NCBI RefSeq assembly: GCF_013337115.1
Contig: NZ_SGWE01000004.1
Span: 1,996,501-2,060,500, forward strand
Length of the DNA stretch: 64,000 bases
Direction of reading: 5' to 3'
DNA from: Deinococcus sp. JMULE3
GTDB lineage: Bacteria; Deinococcota; Deinococci; Deinococcales; Deinococcaceae
Shown here: in pieces, positions 18,113-27,743 of the stretch
Numbering within the stretch: the first letter of the stretch is position 1
Layout of the letters: the number at the start of each line of letters is the position of its first letter
Program-made: the position numbers and the translations under genes
The notes under the pieces: generated by a model
What the model saw: the letters and a program-made list of their open reading frames with translations, nothing else
Told to the model about the DNA's origin: nothing
Database searches by the model: none

Positions 18113-19015
18113 TTACGCTTCCGGGAAGAACACCAGCCGGTTCCCCACCACGCGCAGGCCCACCTCGCCGCGTTCCAGCAGCTCGGTCAGGTGCGCGCTC
18201 ACCACTGCGCGGTTCAGGACCACCGCGCCCGCGTTCGACATGGTCACGCCCAGCCCGTCGCACACGCGCGCCAGCAGGTCATCCACCCCCGCCTCGCCCA
18301 CGCGTACCGCCGCGCGCACCGCGTCCGTCACGCGCTCCAGCGCCGACAGGTTCGCCGCGACCAGCCCCGGCAGGTCCCCGGTCGGGTCACCGTGCCCCGG
18401 CAGGGTCACCGCCACGCCCTCCAGTTCACCCAGCCGCGCCGCCGCCTCCTTCTGAAGCGCCGAATCCTGGCAGAACACCAGCGGGTGCTTCGCCAGTGCC
18501 TCCGGCCCGAACAGCGCGTCCGCCGCGTACAGCACGCCGCCGACCCGCACGGCGTACATCAGGCTCGCGTGCCCCGCCACCTCGATCAACTCCAGGCTCA
18601 CCCCACCGATGCGCGTCAGGCCCGGCTCGGGGGCCAGCCGCGCGGGACTGGGCGGCGCGAGCAGGAACTTCGACTGCAACTCTTTCGGGGGCCGCGCCCC
18701 GAACAGCCCGATCGGTTCGAGGATCGGGTGCGTGATGATCGCGTCCTCCAGCGGCGGCGCGAACACCTTCAACTCCGGAAATTTCTTCAGGATGAACGCG
18801 TTCCCCCCGTGATGATCCGCGTGACTGTGCGTATTCAGAATCCCCGTCGGCGTCAGGTTCAGCTCGGTCAGGCCGCGCAGCAGCTTCCGCGCGTGCCCGT
18901 CGTCCAGGCCGGTATCCACCAGCAGCGCCCCACCTCGCCCGTCCTCCAGCACCAGCGAATTCACCGCGCCCGGCAGGAAGTGAACGCCGGGGGCCAGGGG
19001 AGACAGGCTGCTCAT
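18113..19015 (-). CDS. MBL-fold metallohydrolase
   Basis: A 300-residue metallo-beta-lactamase fold protein. The zinc motif THSHADHHGG (HxHxDHxG) is intact, with GHASLMYAV, YAADALFGPE and LPGHGDP supplying the remaining His/Asp ligands. From about residue 215 a helical C-terminal region with a winged-helix-like look follows, as in many MBL hydrolases acting on thioesters or phosphodiesters. The substrate cannot be named. It is divergent from the MFS gene with only 50 nt between starts. Confidence 0.87.
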   Translation of the reverse strand: MSSLSPLAPGVHFLPGAVNSLVLEDGRGGALLVDTGLDDGHARKLLRGLTELNLTPTGILNTHSHADHHGGNAFILKKFPELKVFAPPLEDAIITHPILEPIGLFGARPPKELQSKFLLAPPSPARLAPEPGLTRIGGVSLELIEVAGHASLMYAVRVGGVLYAADALFGPEALAKHPLVFCQDSALQKEAAARLGELEGVAVTLPGHGDPTGDLPGLVAANLSALERVTDAVRAAVRVGEAGVDDLLARVCDGLGVTMSNAGAVVLNRAVVSAHLTELLERGEVGLRVVGNRLVFFPEA

Positions 19016-19022
19016 GCGGGAC

Positions 19023-19028
19023 AGCGTA
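19023..19028 (-). promoter_or_regulatory. -10 box TACGCT of the MBL gene (leaderless)
   Basis: TACGCT on the minus strand ends 7 nt before the ATG at 19015. Confidence 0.45.
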
Positions 19029-19052
19029 CCCCCGGGGCGCGCGGGGCGGGTG

Positions 19053-19058
19053 TAGCCT
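19053..19058 (+). promoter_or_regulatory. -10 box TAGCCT of the frameshifted MFS gene (leaderless)
   Basis: TAGCCT ends 7 nt before the GTG at 19066, back-to-back with the MBL promoter in a 50-nt divergent region. Confidence 0.4.
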
Positions 19059-19065
19059 GCGCGGC

Positions 19066-20321
19066 GTGAGTGCGCCCGTGTCCGTGATCCCGTCTGCGCC
19101 GCCGCCCGCGCCGGAGCCCGCGCCGTTCCGGGTGTCGGCGGCGCAGGCGGGGTTGATCGCGTCGAACTTCCTGATGTGGGGTGGGTTCTTCGCGGTGATT
19201 CCGCTGGTGACCGTGCACTTCAGCGGTTCGGTCGCCGGGGCGGGCTGGGCTGGAGTGCCGCGAGCGTGGGGCTGGTGCTGGGCCTGCGGCAGTTGACGCA
19301 GCAGGGCCTGACGGTGTTCGGCGGGGCGTGGTCGGACCGGCTGGGGCCGAAACCGCTGATCCTGGCGGGGTGCCTGCTGCGCACGGCGGGCTTCGCGTGG
19401 ATGGGCTTCGCGGACTCGCTGGGCGTGCTGCTCGCGGCGGCGGTGCTGGCCGGGGTGGGCGGCGGCCTGTTCGACGCGCCCAAGAGCGCCGCCATCACGC
19501 AGGTGACGCGTGAGGAGCACCGCACGCGGATGTTCAGCCTGACCAGCCTGTCCGGGAACGCCGGGATGGTGACGGGCCCGCTGATCGGCGCGGCGCTGCT
19601 GGGCCTGGGGTTCCGCTCGGCGGCGCTGGCGGCGGCCAGCGTGTACCTGCTCGCGGCGCTGGTGCTGGCGGTGACCCTGCCGCACCTGCGCCCGCAGCGG
19701 GGCGCGGGCCGCAGCCTGGACGGACTGCGCGTCGCGGCGCTGGATACGCGCTTCCGGCGGTTCACGCTGGTCCTGATCGGGTACTTCATCCTGAGTACGC
19801 AGATCAACGTGGCGGTCACCCTGAAAGCCATTGCACTGGCGGGGAACGGCGCGACCGGCCCGCTGTACGGCCTGTCCGCCGGGATGGCGGTGATCCTCCA
19901 GTACCCGCTGCTGCGCGCCGTGGAACGCTATCTGCCCACCCGCACGGCGCTGGTGGTGGCAGTGGCCCTGGTCGGCCTGAGCCTGGGCCTGATGAGCGTC
20001 GCGACCACCTTCCCGGCGCTGCTGGCGTGCGTGGCGCTGTACTCGCTGGGCACCATGACCGTGTACCCCACCCAGCAGACCCTGACCGCCCGCTTCGCGC
20101 CGCCCGCACTGGTCGGCAGTTACTTCGGGTTTTCCGCCATCAGCCTGGGCGTCGGGGGCGCGGTGGGCAGCGTCCTGGGCGGCGCGCTGGTGGACATGGG
20201 CGCTCGGCTGGGCGTCCCGGCGCTGCCATGGTTCACGCTGGCCGTCATCGGCGTGCTGACGGCGCTGGGCCTGCGCTGGGCGCTGCGCGGCCTGGACGAG
20301 GCTCCCGCTGACGCGACGTGA
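19066..20321 (+). pseudogene. MFS transporter interrupted by a single-base frameshift
   Basis: The N-terminal frame (GTG 19066) gives a polar start, then a first membrane helix (GLIASNFLMWGGFFAVIPLV) and HFSGSVAGAG. The rest of the protein, GLGWSAASVGLVLGLRQL and on to residue about 418, lies in another frame that stays open to 20321. Restoring one G in the CGGGC run near 19241-19245 would join them without loss. The MFS signature between helices 2 and 3 is intact as GGAWSDRLGPKPL. It would be a 12-helix exporter of unknown substrate. A true mutation and a sequencing error are equally possible. Confidence 0.8.
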
Positions 20322-20328
20322 ACTCCTG

Positions 20329-20346
20329 GCTCCCCTTGAGGGGAGC
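20329..20346. terminator. Bidirectional terminator
   Basis: GCTCCCC-TTGA-GGGGAGC is a perfect 7-bp hairpin between the convergent MFS gene and the small gene at 20382. A 10-bp palindrome CAGTCGACTG follows at 20355-20364. Confidence 0.6.
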
Positions 20347-20381
20347 TGTCGGCGCAGTCGACTGAGGGGTTCACGCGGCGG

Positions 20382-20651
20382 TCAGTCCCCGATGAACACC
20401 AGCCGCTCGAAGCTGCCGTCCGGGTGCGCTTCGGGAAGGCCCTGCGCGGCGGCCTGTTTCAGCTGCGCGAGGGCGGCGGACAGGGCAGGACCCTCGCCGT
20501 AGATGCGCTGGGCGTCGGGTGTCACCTGGAGTTCCAGGCCGCGCCCTCCCTGCGTGGCGCGCAGCACGACGCCGGGGCCGGGGACGTGCGTGACCTGCAC
20601 GTCGGCGGGGAAGGCGGCGAGGTCGATCTGGTGGCGCAGCGTGTCGTCCAT
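20382..20651 (-). CDS. Conserved-looking hypothetical protein, 89 residues
   Basis: A soluble acidic protein starting [20 protein letters not shown], with a predicted beta-rich first half and one helix ([17 protein letters not shown]). No signal peptide, no cysteines and no recognised domain. The ATG at 20651 leaves 73 nt to the divergent rarA start. The frame is open further upstream, but that part is Arg-rich and crosses the rarA promoter. Confidence 0.6.
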   Translation of the reverse strand: MDDTLRHQIDLAAFPADVQVTHVPGPGVVLRATQGGRGLELQVTPDAQRIYGEGPALSAALAQLKQAAAQGLPEAHPDGSFERLVFIGD

Positions 20652-20712
20652 GCGGCCATTGTGCCGCTCCTGCACCGCGCGCTGCCTCCCATTCACCCCG
20701 GCGTCCCGCCCG

Positions 20713-20718
20713 TATCCT
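20713..20718 (+). promoter_or_regulatory. -10 box TATCCT of rarA (leaderless)
   Basis: TATCCT ends 6 nt before the GTG start of rarA, which supports that start over longer frames. Confidence 0.5.
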
Positions 20719-20724
20719 GCGCGG

Positions 20725-22005
20725 GTGACGTTGTTCGACCCGCCCGCTCCCCTCGCCGAACGCCTGCGGCCCCGCACGGTCGCGGAGGTCGTGGGTCAGA
20801 CGCACCTGCTCGGCCCCGGCAAACCCCTGACGCGCGTGCTGGGGTCCGGGCGGCTGGGCAGCCTGATCCTGTGGGGGCCGCCCGGCGTGGGCAAGACCAC
20901 CCTGGCGCGGCTGCTGGCCGGGGAGGTCGGCGCGCACTTCATCCCCCTGTCGGCGGTGACGGCGGGCGTGAAGGACGTCCGGGACGCCACCGCCGAGGCC
21001 GAACGCCTGCGCGGACGCGGGCAGAAGACCATCCTCTTCCTCGACGAGATTCACCGGTTCAACAAGGCGCAGCAGGACGCGCTGCTCCCGCACGTCGAGT
21101 CGGGCCTGCTGACCCTGATCGGCGCGACCACCGAGAACCCCAGCTTCGAGGTGAACCCCGCCCTGCGCAGCCGCGCCCGCACGCTGGTCCTCGAGGCCCT
21201 GAAGCCGGAAGAAGTGCGCGGCCTGCTGGACCGCGCCCTGACCGACCCGCGCGGCCTGAGCGGCGTGACCGCCGAGCCGGACGCGCTGGACCTCCTCGCG
21301 CGCCTCGCGGAAGGGGACGCCCGCCGCGCCCTGAGCACCCTGGAAGTCGCCAGCACCCTCAGCAACCCCGTCACGCAAGGCGCGATCACCGAGGCGTTCG
21401 GGCGGCACCTGCCGCAGATGGACAAGAACGGCGAGGACTTCTACAACCTCATCAGCGCGCTGCACAAGAGCGTGCGCGGCAGCCACGTGGACGGCGCGCT
21501 GTACTGGCTGGCCCGCATGGTCGAGGGCGGCGCCGACCCCCTGTACGTCGCGCGGCGCGTGGTCCGCATGGCCGCCGAGGACATCGGCCTCGCCGACCCG
21601 CAGGCGCTGCGCCTCTGCATTGCCGCGCGCGACACCGTCGAATTCCTGGGCAGCCCCGAAGGCGACCTCGCGCTGGCACAGGCGGTCGTGTACCTCGCCC
21701 TGGCCCCCAAGAGCAACTCTGTGTACGTCGCGTGGAAGAACGCCCTGAACGCCGTCCGCGACGGAGAAAGTCTGCCTATTCCGCTGCACCTGCGCAACGC
21801 CCCTACTGCCCTCATGCGCCAGCAGGGCTATGGCAAAGGCTACGCGTACTACTTCGACGACCCCGAAGGCAGCTTCCAGCAGGACTACCTCCCCGACGGC
21901 GTGCAACTGGACCTGTACGCCCCCACCGGCGAAGGCTGGGAAGCCCGCGTCACCGAACGCTGGCGCAAGCTGAGGGACGCGCACGGGGACGGAGGAGAGG
22001 AGTGA
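20725..22005 (+). CDS. rarA: Replication-associated recombination protein RarA (MgsA) AAA+ ATPase
   Basis: A 426-residue clamp-loader-like ATPase that acts at stalled forks. It opens [20 protein letters not shown], then Walker [12 protein letters not shown], Walker [20 protein letters not shown], sensor 1 [14 protein letters not shown] and an arginine-rich sensor 2 ([12 protein letters not shown]). The C-terminal tetramerisation part reads [13 protein letters not shown] and [11 protein letters not shown], as in RarA/WRNIP1. Its stop overlaps the next gene's GTG (GTGA). Confidence 0.94.
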   Translation: MTLFDPPAPLAERLRPRTVAEVVGQTHLLGPGKPLTRVLGSGRLGSLILWGPPGVGKTTLARLLAGEVGAHFIPLSAVTAGVKDVRDATAEAERLRGRGQKTILFLDEIHRFNKAQQDALLPHVESGLLTLIGATTENPSFEVNPALRSRARTLVLEALKPEEVRGLLDRALTDPRGLSGVTAEPDALDLLARLAEGDARRALSTLEVASTLSNPVTQGAITEAFGRHLPQMDKNGEDFYNLISALHKSVRGSHVDGALYWLARMVEGGADPLYVARRVVRMAAEDIGLADPQALRLCIAARDTVEFLGSPEGDLALAQAVVYLALAPKSNSVYVAWKNALNAVRDGESLPIPLHLRNAPTALMRQQGYGKGYAYYFDDPEGSFQQDYLPDGVQLDLYAPTGEGWEARVTERWRKLRDAHGDGGEE

Positions 22006-22808
22006 CGCGCCGATTTGAGGTGCCCGACGCCTTGCAGGACCGGCGGGCCGAGATTGAATCGACGATCCGTCCGGTGACGGCTCTGGCCTTCCATGCGGAA
22101 GCGACTGCTCCCTGGGACAGCAAGGTCGGTGGGGTGCCGTACCGTCCGTTGGACATGGAGTGGCCTGCCGACCCCGCCGGTCGCCCGCTGCACTTCCTGG
22201 CACAGATCAATTTTGCGCAGCTGCCGCACCTGCCAGGGTTTCCGGACGCAGGGATCCTTCAGTTTTTCGTGGGTGGAGATCTGGGGTGGCTGGGCTGTCA
22301 CTTCAGCGTCGAAGATGCGCCGGTGTACGACACCTACCGCGTCGTGTTTCACGAGCATCCTGGTGAAGACCCAGCGCTCCTGCGTGCCGATGTACCGCCG
22401 TACGAGGAACCAGAAGACGGTCCATTCATCCGGCCTGTCGAGCTGAGAATGACCGGGACGCTGGTCGAACTTCCCATCTCGCCGGATGATCGAAATTTCC
22501 GCGCGGCGCTCAACTGGACAGATCTCACACCGGATCGATATGTCCTCGGCGAACAGTTGCACGACGTGTATCAGGAGGCGTGTGCCGCCGTGCATCCGAC
22601 CCTGGACCAGATCGGTGGCTATCCGGCCTTCAGGCAGTTAGATCCGCGAAACGCCGGGCAGCCGCATCAGCTGCTCTTTCAGCTGGCCTCCAATGAGGAC
22701 CTGGGCTTCGTGTTCGGCGACGTGGGGATCATGAACTTCTTTATCCAGCCGGACGATCTGAGGAAGGGGGACTTCACCCGCGTCGTCTACTACTGGGACT
22801 GCTACTGA
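22002..22808 (+). CDS. DUF1963 (YwqG-like) protein
   Basis: A 268-residue soluble protein. The segments [37 protein letters not shown] and [22 protein letters not shown] match the YwqG/DUF1963 pattern. The function of the family is unknown. It begins by GTGA overlap with rarA, so it is translated from the same message. Third-base GC and codon choice (for example CAATTTTGC, CGAAATTTCC) are less extreme than in its neighbours, which hints at later acquisition. Confidence 0.85.
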   Translation: MTRRFEVPDALQDRRAEIESTIRPVTALAFHAEATAPWDSKVGGVPYRPLDMEWPADPAGRPLHFLAQINFAQLPHLPGFPDAGILQFFVGGDLGWLGCHFSVEDAPVYDTYRVVFHEHPGEDPALLRADVPPYEEPEDGPFIRPVELRMTGTLVELPISPDDRNFRAALNWTDLTPDRYVLGEQLHDVYQEACAAVHPTLDQIGGYPAFRQLDPRNAGQPHQLLFQLASNEDLGFVFGDVGIMNFFIQPDDLRKGDFTRVVYYWDCY

Positions 22809-22903
22809 CCGCCGGGACAATCCGGTCCCCCTGGCCGGGTACGGTGGGCGTACTTCATAAGGTGTGCAGGAGCCTGTTTTCGGGCGTCCTGAAGGGGGGC
22901 GTG

Positions 22904-23890
22904 ATGCTGGCAGTTCCGGTGGCGGGGCGGGCGTGGTTTCGGCTGAATGCGGAGTGGGTGCTGCCGGGCGTGACGGTGGCGCTGGTGTTCCTGCTGGCGG
23001 GTCGGGTGCCGCCGGAGGTGCGGCCCTGGCTGGTGGGGTTGGCGCTGTTCGACCTGACGGTGAGTGCGGCGCTGATCGCGTCCCGCACGCGGTTGCGGGG
23101 CGAGCGGCACCCGGAGGGGCTGGCGTGGGTGCTGGTGCGGGGTGTGCTGGTGGCGTGGTTGCTGCTGCCGCTGTCGCGCGGGTGGTGGCCGGTGGCGGCG
23201 GCGCTGGTGCCCGTGGGGCTGGGCGTGGTGGTGTTCGGCCTGACGCGGCCCCTCCCGGCGGGCGCGGCGCGGCTGGAGGGCCTGGAGCGGCGGATCGTGT
23301 CGTGGTCGCGCGTGACGCCCCGTTCGGGCCTGGGCGCGTGGCTGGCGTGGGAGGGGGCGGTGTGGGCGCACCTGCTGGGGCGGGCGCGCGGGCCGCGCGG
23401 CGCGGCGTTCCGGTCGTCCACGGGGGCGGGCGCGGAGTTCACGCTGCTGATCTTCCTGAGCGTCCTGGAGGCCGTGCCGGTGCACTTTCTGCTGGCGGCG
23501 CGGGATGAGCGGGCGGCGCTGGTGCATCTGCTCGTGAACGTGCTGGGCGTGCTGTGGTGCGCGGGGCAGCTGCGGGCGCTGCGGGCGCTGCGGGCGCGGG
23601 GCGTGGTGCTGGGCGAGCGGCTGCACCTGAACGTCGGGCTGCTCTGGACGGGCAGCGTGGCCCTGGGTGACATCGCGCAGGTGCAGGCGGGCGCGCCCAG
23701 TGAGGCGGGCGTGCTGCCCCTGCACCGTCAGGCACGCGCGAACGTGACGTTGCAGTTCGCGCGGCCCGTCACGCTGTACGGGTTCCTTGGGCGGCCACAG
23801 GTGACAGAGGCGGTCAGTCTGAGCGTGGACGACCCCCGCGCCTTCATGGACGCCCTGGACGCCGCCCGTGCCGATCTCATGCGGGATTGA
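22904..23890 (+). CDS. Integral membrane protein of unknown function
   Basis: A 328-residue protein with about six predicted membrane helices in the first two thirds, separated by short Arg-rich loops, and a soluble C-terminal domain of about 90 residues (GSVALGDIAQVQAGAPSE... to the end). Codon use is GC-rich and native. The ATG at 22904 follows AAGGGGGG; an upstream in-frame ATG at 22844 is less well placed. It shows no transporter or enzyme signature that I recognise. Confidence 0.7.
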   Translation: MLAVPVAGRAWFRLNAEWVLPGVTVALVFLLAGRVPPEVRPWLVGLALFDLTVSAALIASRTRLRGERHPEGLAWVLVRGVLVAWLLLPLSRGWWPVAAALVPVGLGVVVFGLTRPLPAGAARLEGLERRIVSWSRVTPRSGLGAWLAWEGAVWAHLLGRARGPRGAAFRSSTGAGAEFTLLIFLSVLEAVPVHFLLAARDERAALVHLLVNVLGVLWCAGQLRALRALRARGVVLGERLHLNVGLLWTGSVALGDIAQVQAGAPSEAGVLPLHRQARANVTLQFARPVTLYGFLGRPQVTEAVSLSVDDPRAFMDALDAARADLMRD

Positions 23891-23929
23891 AGTGATTCGC
23901 ATCCAACGTGATCGCGTTCCGTTGTTCCC

Positions 23930-24040
23930 TCTCCCTTGTGGGACTCGGAGAGCTGCGCAGCAGAGAGGGACGGAGGCGCGAAGCGACGGAAGGGTGAGGG
24001 GGCCACCGGGTGACACCGTCTGGTTTGGAATCCAATCAGT
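23930..24040. repeat. Partial dispersed repeat (copy D)
   Basis: Positions 23941-23970 carry, in inverted orientation, the GAGAGCTGCGCAGCAGAGA module also present inside the repeat at 44971-45133. Internal palindromes (GCTGCGCAGC) are evident. The rest of this 156-nt gap between convergent genes shows only loose resemblance to the repeat. Confidence 0.45.
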
Positions 24041-24046
24041 CCTGTG

Positions 24047-24499
24047 TCAGGCCAGTCCCAGGCCCCGCGTGACGCTGGCCTGCGCGTCCTGTTCGGGCAC
24101 GCTGGTGACGACCGCCTCGATCCGCCCGTCCGGGCCGGTCAGGATCAGGGTGGGGAAGGCGTGCACGCGGTACGGGCGGCGCAGGCTGCCGTCCGTGTCG
24201 AGGTGCAGCGCGTCCCCGTACGCGTGGGGGGGCAGGTCGCCGCGCCGCGCGTCGATCACGCGCAGGTCCAGGCCGTGCGCGTGCGCCAGCTGACCCAGGA
24301 ACACGTCCAGCGTGTCGCACGCCGCGCACGCCTCGGTCTTGAAGGACAGCAGCGTGCGGCGCGTGACGTTCAGCGCGGCGGGCGGCGGCACCACCGCGCC
24401 CGGCTGAATGGTGCGCGCGGCGATCAGGCGGCCCAGCAGCGCCCCGAGCGGGCGGGGCAGGCGGATGCGGACAGGTGTGGGGGTGGGTCGCTGGGTCAT
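24047..24499 (-). CDS. Thioredoxin-fold protein with a CAAC active site
   Basis: A 150-residue cytoplasmic protein. The thioredoxin-like signature is TEACAACDTLDVFL at about residues 56-69, followed by a cis-proline segment VHAFPTLILTGPDGRIEAVV. The N-terminal 45 residues are basic and not part of the fold. CAAC, not CGPC, implies a redox or thiol-disulfide role with unknown partner. Start ATG 24499 has the strong Shine-Dalgarno AGGAGG, part of which lies in the hairpin at 24507-24525. Confidence 0.75.
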   Translation of the reverse strand: MTQRPTPTPVRIRLPRPLGALLGRLIAARTIQPGAVVPPPAALNVTRRTLLSFKTEACAACDTLDVFLGQLAHAHGLDLRVIDARRGDLPPHAYGDALHLDTDGSLRRPYRVHAFPTLILTGPDGRIEAVVTSVPEQDAQASVTRGLGLA

Positions 24500-24506
24500 G
24501 GAACCT

Positions 24507-24525
24507 CCTGGGGGATGTCCCCAGG
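24507..24525 (-). promoter_or_regulatory. Hairpin overlapping the Shine-Dalgarno sequence of the thioredoxin-like gene
   Basis: CCTGGGG (24507-24513) pairs with CCCCAGG (24519-24525). Three bases of the AGGAGG ribosome-binding site (24504-24509) are in the stem. A TACCTG box overlaps its upstream arm. The remaining 24526-24801 is GC-rich with one more imperfect hairpin (24576-24608, CCCCCGCCGCTCCG with CGGAGGGCGGGGG) and no gene that I can support. Confidence 0.4.
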
Positions 24526-24801
24526 TACGCGCCCGGCGCGGCCGGGTTCCCGCGCGGGCGTGACGGCCGCAGAAGACCCCCGCCGCTCCGGGGTGCGGAG
24601 GGCGGGGGTGGGGGCGGACCGGCGTCGAGGCCGTGGTCGTGAGGGGTGCGCGGTGCCGGGTGAGGGGTGCAGGGTGCTGGGCGTGCCCGGTGGGGCCGGT
24701 CGGTCCGGCGACGCCGCCCCGGCGTCTTCAGGGGTGCAGCCTTTTCCCCGCTGCGGGGTAGGTCTCCGCCCGCGCGGCCGTCCCCGAGCGGCAGTGTGGG
24801 C

Positions 24802-25260
24802 TTACTCGGGCAGGTCCGTCAACCAGTTCGCCTGTTGCAGTTGCGTGTCCAGTTCGCGCCGCGCCTTGGCCAGCGTGTCCACCTGCGCCTGCAGGTCGCG
24901 GGCGGGCAGCGCGGAGAGGATGCGGACCTCGCTGTTGCTGTAGCGGGTGGGGCGTTCGCTGGCGGTGGCGGCGGCGCGGCGCAGGACCTTCAGGCGCAGG
25001 TCGAGCAGGTCGCGGCGGGTCAGGGCGTCCGTGATGGTCTCTCCGCCGGGCAGCGTGGCGCTGAGGTTCGCGCGGTGAATGCGTGGCAGGAGGGCCTCCA
25101 GCTGCGCGGTGACATCCATGAATTCGCGCAGCAGCGCCTGGGGGTCCTCGGCGGGCGCCTCACCCTCTTGCACGAGGAGGTTCTTCACGAGCCGTTCCTC
25201 GAGCTGCGCGGCGCGTTTCTGCAGGTCGGCGCGGGTGATCAGGGCCTCGGCGAGTTTCAT
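24802..25260 (-). CDS. DIP1984 family protein
   Basis: A 152-residue, almost entirely helical protein ([24 protein letters not shown]...). The segments [51 protein letters not shown] match the DIP1984 (septicolysin-like) family as I remember it. The name septicolysin is historical and a lytic role is not supported. It is divergent from mutS2. Confidence 0.78.
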   Translation of the reverse strand: MKLAEALITRADLQKRAAQLEERLVKNLLVQEGEAPAEDPQALLREFMDVTAQLEALLPRIHRANLSATLPGGETITDALTRRDLLDLRLKVLRRAAATASERPTRYSNSEVRILSALPARDLQAQVDTLAKARRELDTQLQQANWLTDLPE

Positions 25261-25357
25261 GCGTGCAGGGTAAGGGTAGACGGGGGAGAGGTGCAGAGGG
25301 AATTGGGATAAGGCTTTCTAAGCCACTCGGCGCACGGTCATTCCGGGCGGGGGCCGC

Positions 25358-25363
25358 TATGCT
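25358..25363 (+). promoter_or_regulatory. -10 box TATGCT of mutS2
   Basis: TATGCT ends 10 nt before the ATG at 25374. Because an alternative ATG at 25359 lies inside this box, the box argues for the later start. Confidence 0.4.
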
Positions 25364-25373
25364 CCTCATTGAG

Positions 25374-27668
25374 ATGTCGTTCGATGCCCGCGCCCTGTCC
25401 GCCCTTGATTTTCCTCGCGTCCTGTCTGCCCTGGCGGAGCGGAGTGCCACGACGCTGGGCGCCGAGCGTGCGCGGGCCCTGCGCCCGTCGGATGACGCGG
25501 GGCGGATCGCGCGGGAACTCGATGAGCTCGAGGACGCGCTGTTCGGCGTGAGTCTCAGCCTGGGTGGCATTCAGGACATCCGTGACCTGCATGCCCGCGC
25601 CGGGGAGGGCCGGGTGCTGGCCGGGCAGGAACTGCTGAACGCGGCGTACTCGCTGGACGGCGCGATGACCGTCAAGCGGGCCATCAGCGCGAATTCGCGC
25701 GGGCCGCTGCGGGAACTCGCGGTGGACCTGGGGGATCACAGTGAACTGGTGCGGCGGGTGCTGTCTGCCCTGGACCGCGACGGGGGCGTGCGGGACGATG
25801 CCAGTCCGCGCCTGCGGGACCTGCGTAAGCGCATCGAGCCGCTGCGGGGCCGTATCCGTGAGCGGCTGGCGGCGACGCTGGACAAGTGGGCGGACGTGCT
25901 GCAGGAGCACATCGTCACGATCCGCCGCGACCGGTACGTGCTGCCGGTGCAGGCCAGCCGGGTGGGGCAGGTGCAGGGCATCATCGTGGACGCGTCCGCG
26001 ACCGGGCAGACGTACTTCGTGGAACCGGCGGCGGTGACGCAGCTGAACAACGAACTGACCCGCCTGATTCTCGACGAGGAGGCCGAGGTGCGCCGCATCC
26101 TCACCGAGTTGTCGGGCCTGCTCGCCTCCGACGCGGCGGTGCCGATGACGCTGGCCGTGATCGGCGAACTGGACCTGATCGCCGCGAAGGCGCGACTGGC
26201 GCGCGACTGGCGCCTGAACCGCCCCGAGCAGGTCGAGGACGGCTCGTACGACCTGCGCGAGGTGCGCCACCCCCTGATCGAGAACCCGGTCGCGAACGAC
26301 CTCGCGCTGGGGGACACGAAACTGCTGCTGATCACCGGGCCGAACATGGGCGGCAAGACCGCGACCATCAAGACGCTGGGTCTGGCGGTGCTGATGCACC
26401 AGTGCGGGATGTACGTCGCGGCGGCGAGTGCGCGGCTGCCGGTCGTGCGGGACGTGCTGGTGGATATCGGGGACGAGCAGAGCATCGAGGCGAGCCTGTC
26501 CACCTTCGCGTCTCACCTCAAGCACCTGCGCTACGTGCTGCGGCACGCCGCGCCGGACACGCTGGTCCTCGTGGACGAGCTGGGCAGCGGCACCGACCCG
26601 AACGAGGGCGCGGCACTCGCGCAGGCGCTGATCGAGTGCCTGCTCACGCAGGACGCGCGCGGCGTGATCACCTCGCACCTCTCGCCCCTGAAGCTGTTCG
26701 CGCTGGAAACGCCGGGCCTGAAGAACGCCAGCATGGGCTTCGACGTCGAAACGCTGGCCCCCACGTACGTGCTGCAGGTGGGGCAGCCGGGCCGGTCCTT
26801 CGCGCTCGCCATCGCGCAGCGCATGGGCCTCCCGGCAGACGTGCTGCGCCGCGCCGAGGACCTCCTGGGACCCGACGCGGGCCTGATGGAACGCATGCTG
26901 GAAGGCCTGGAACGCGAACGGGCCGACCTGCGCGCCCAGCTGGACGCCACCGCCGCTGCCAGACGCGACGCCGAGGCCGAACTGGGCCGCGTCCGCCAGG
27001 AGCGCGAGACCCTGGAGGCCCGCCGCAACGAGATGCTCGCCGAGGCCAGCCAGAAGGCCGAATCCCTGTACGCCGACGCCGTCGAGCGCGTCCGGACGCT
27101 GCGGGCCCGCGCGCAGGAGGACAGCGCCCGCCCGCGCGTCATGCAGGAACTCCGCGAACTGCGCGTCGCCGCGCAGAAGACCCGCCCCGCACCCGCCCCC
27201 CGCGAGGACCGCGGCGATCCCATCCGGGTGGGCAGCAGCGTGGACGTCCCCGCGTACAACGCCACCGGGCAGGTCCTGGAACTGCGCGGCGACGACCTGG
27301 TCGTGCAGCTGGGCGTCATGAAGGTCGGCGTGAAACGCCGCGACGTGCGCCTCAAGCAGGAAGCCAAACCCCAGGCACCCAAGACGCGCGGCCCGCGCTT
27401 CACCGGCACCGCCCCCACCGCCGCTCTGAAGGAACTCCAGCTGCGCGGCATGGGCGTCGAGGAAGCCGTCGAGGAACTCCGCACCGCCGTTCTCGAGGCG
27501 CACGCCCTGAAGGAAACCCCGCTGCGCGTCGTGCACGGCAAGGGCCAGGGCGTCCTGCGCCGCCTGCTGCGCGAATACCTGAAGAACGACAAGAAAGTCG
27601 AATCCTTCCACGACGCCGAACCCAACCAGGGTGGGCACGGCGTGACCATCGTGAACATCCGCCGCTGA
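25374..27668 (+). CDS. mutS2: MutS2 endonuclease/ATPase
   Basis: A 764-residue MutS homologue without mismatch-recognition domain. The MutS core and lever occupy about residues 1-300; the ATPase has Walker [17 protein letters not shown] near 321, Walker [17 protein letters not shown] and a coiled coil (about 500-600, [21 protein letters not shown] onward). The C-terminal Smr nuclease domain ends with [19 protein letters not shown]. In D. radiodurans MutS2 works in recombination-related repair. The start at 25374 was preferred for the reason given under its -10 box; 25359 is possible. Confidence 0.95.
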   Translation: MSFDARALSALDFPRVLSALAERSATTLGAERARALRPSDDAGRIARELDELEDALFGVSLSLGGIQDIRDLHARAGEGRVLAGQELLNAAYSLDGAMTVKRAISANSRGPLRELAVDLGDHSELVRRVLSALDRDGGVRDDASPRLRDLRKRIEPLRGRIRERLAATLDKWADVLQEHIVTIRRDRYVLPVQASRVGQVQGIIVDASATGQTYFVEPAAVTQLNNELTRLILDEEAEVRRILTELSGLLASDAAVPMTLAVIGELDLIAAKARLARDWRLNRPEQVEDGSYDLREVRHPLIENPVANDLALGDTKLLLITGPNMGGKTATIKTLGLAVLMHQCGMYVAAASARLPVVRDVLVDIGDEQSIEASLSTFASHLKHLRYVLRHAAPDTLVLVDELGSGTDPNEGAALAQALIECLLTQDARGVITSHLSPLKLFALETPGLKNASMGFDVETLAPTYVLQVGQPGRSFALAIAQRMGLPADVLRRAEDLLGPDAGLMERMLEGLERERADLRAQLDATAAARRDAEAELGRVRQERETLEARRNEMLAEASQKAESLYADAVERVRTLRARAQEDSARPRVMQELRELRVAAQKTRPAPAPREDRGDPIRVGSSVDVPAYNATGQVLELRGDDLVVQLGVMKVGVKRRDVRLKQEAKPQAPKTRGPRFTGTAPTAALKELQLRGMGVEEAVEELRTAVLEAHALKETPLRVVHGKGQGVLRRLLREYLKNDKKVESFHDAEPNQGGHGVTIVNIRR

Positions 27669-27731
27669 CCGCTGACGGGGGACCCCGGCGGAAGGTGGAC
27701 AGGGTTCACCCCGCCGCTCCCTGCCGGGTGG

Positions 27732-27737
27732 TACCTT
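27732..27737 (+). promoter_or_regulatory. -10 box TACCTT of the MFS gene (leaderless)
   Basis: TACCTT ends 6 nt before the GTG at 27744. Confidence 0.45.
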
Positions 27738-27743
27738 CCCGGC

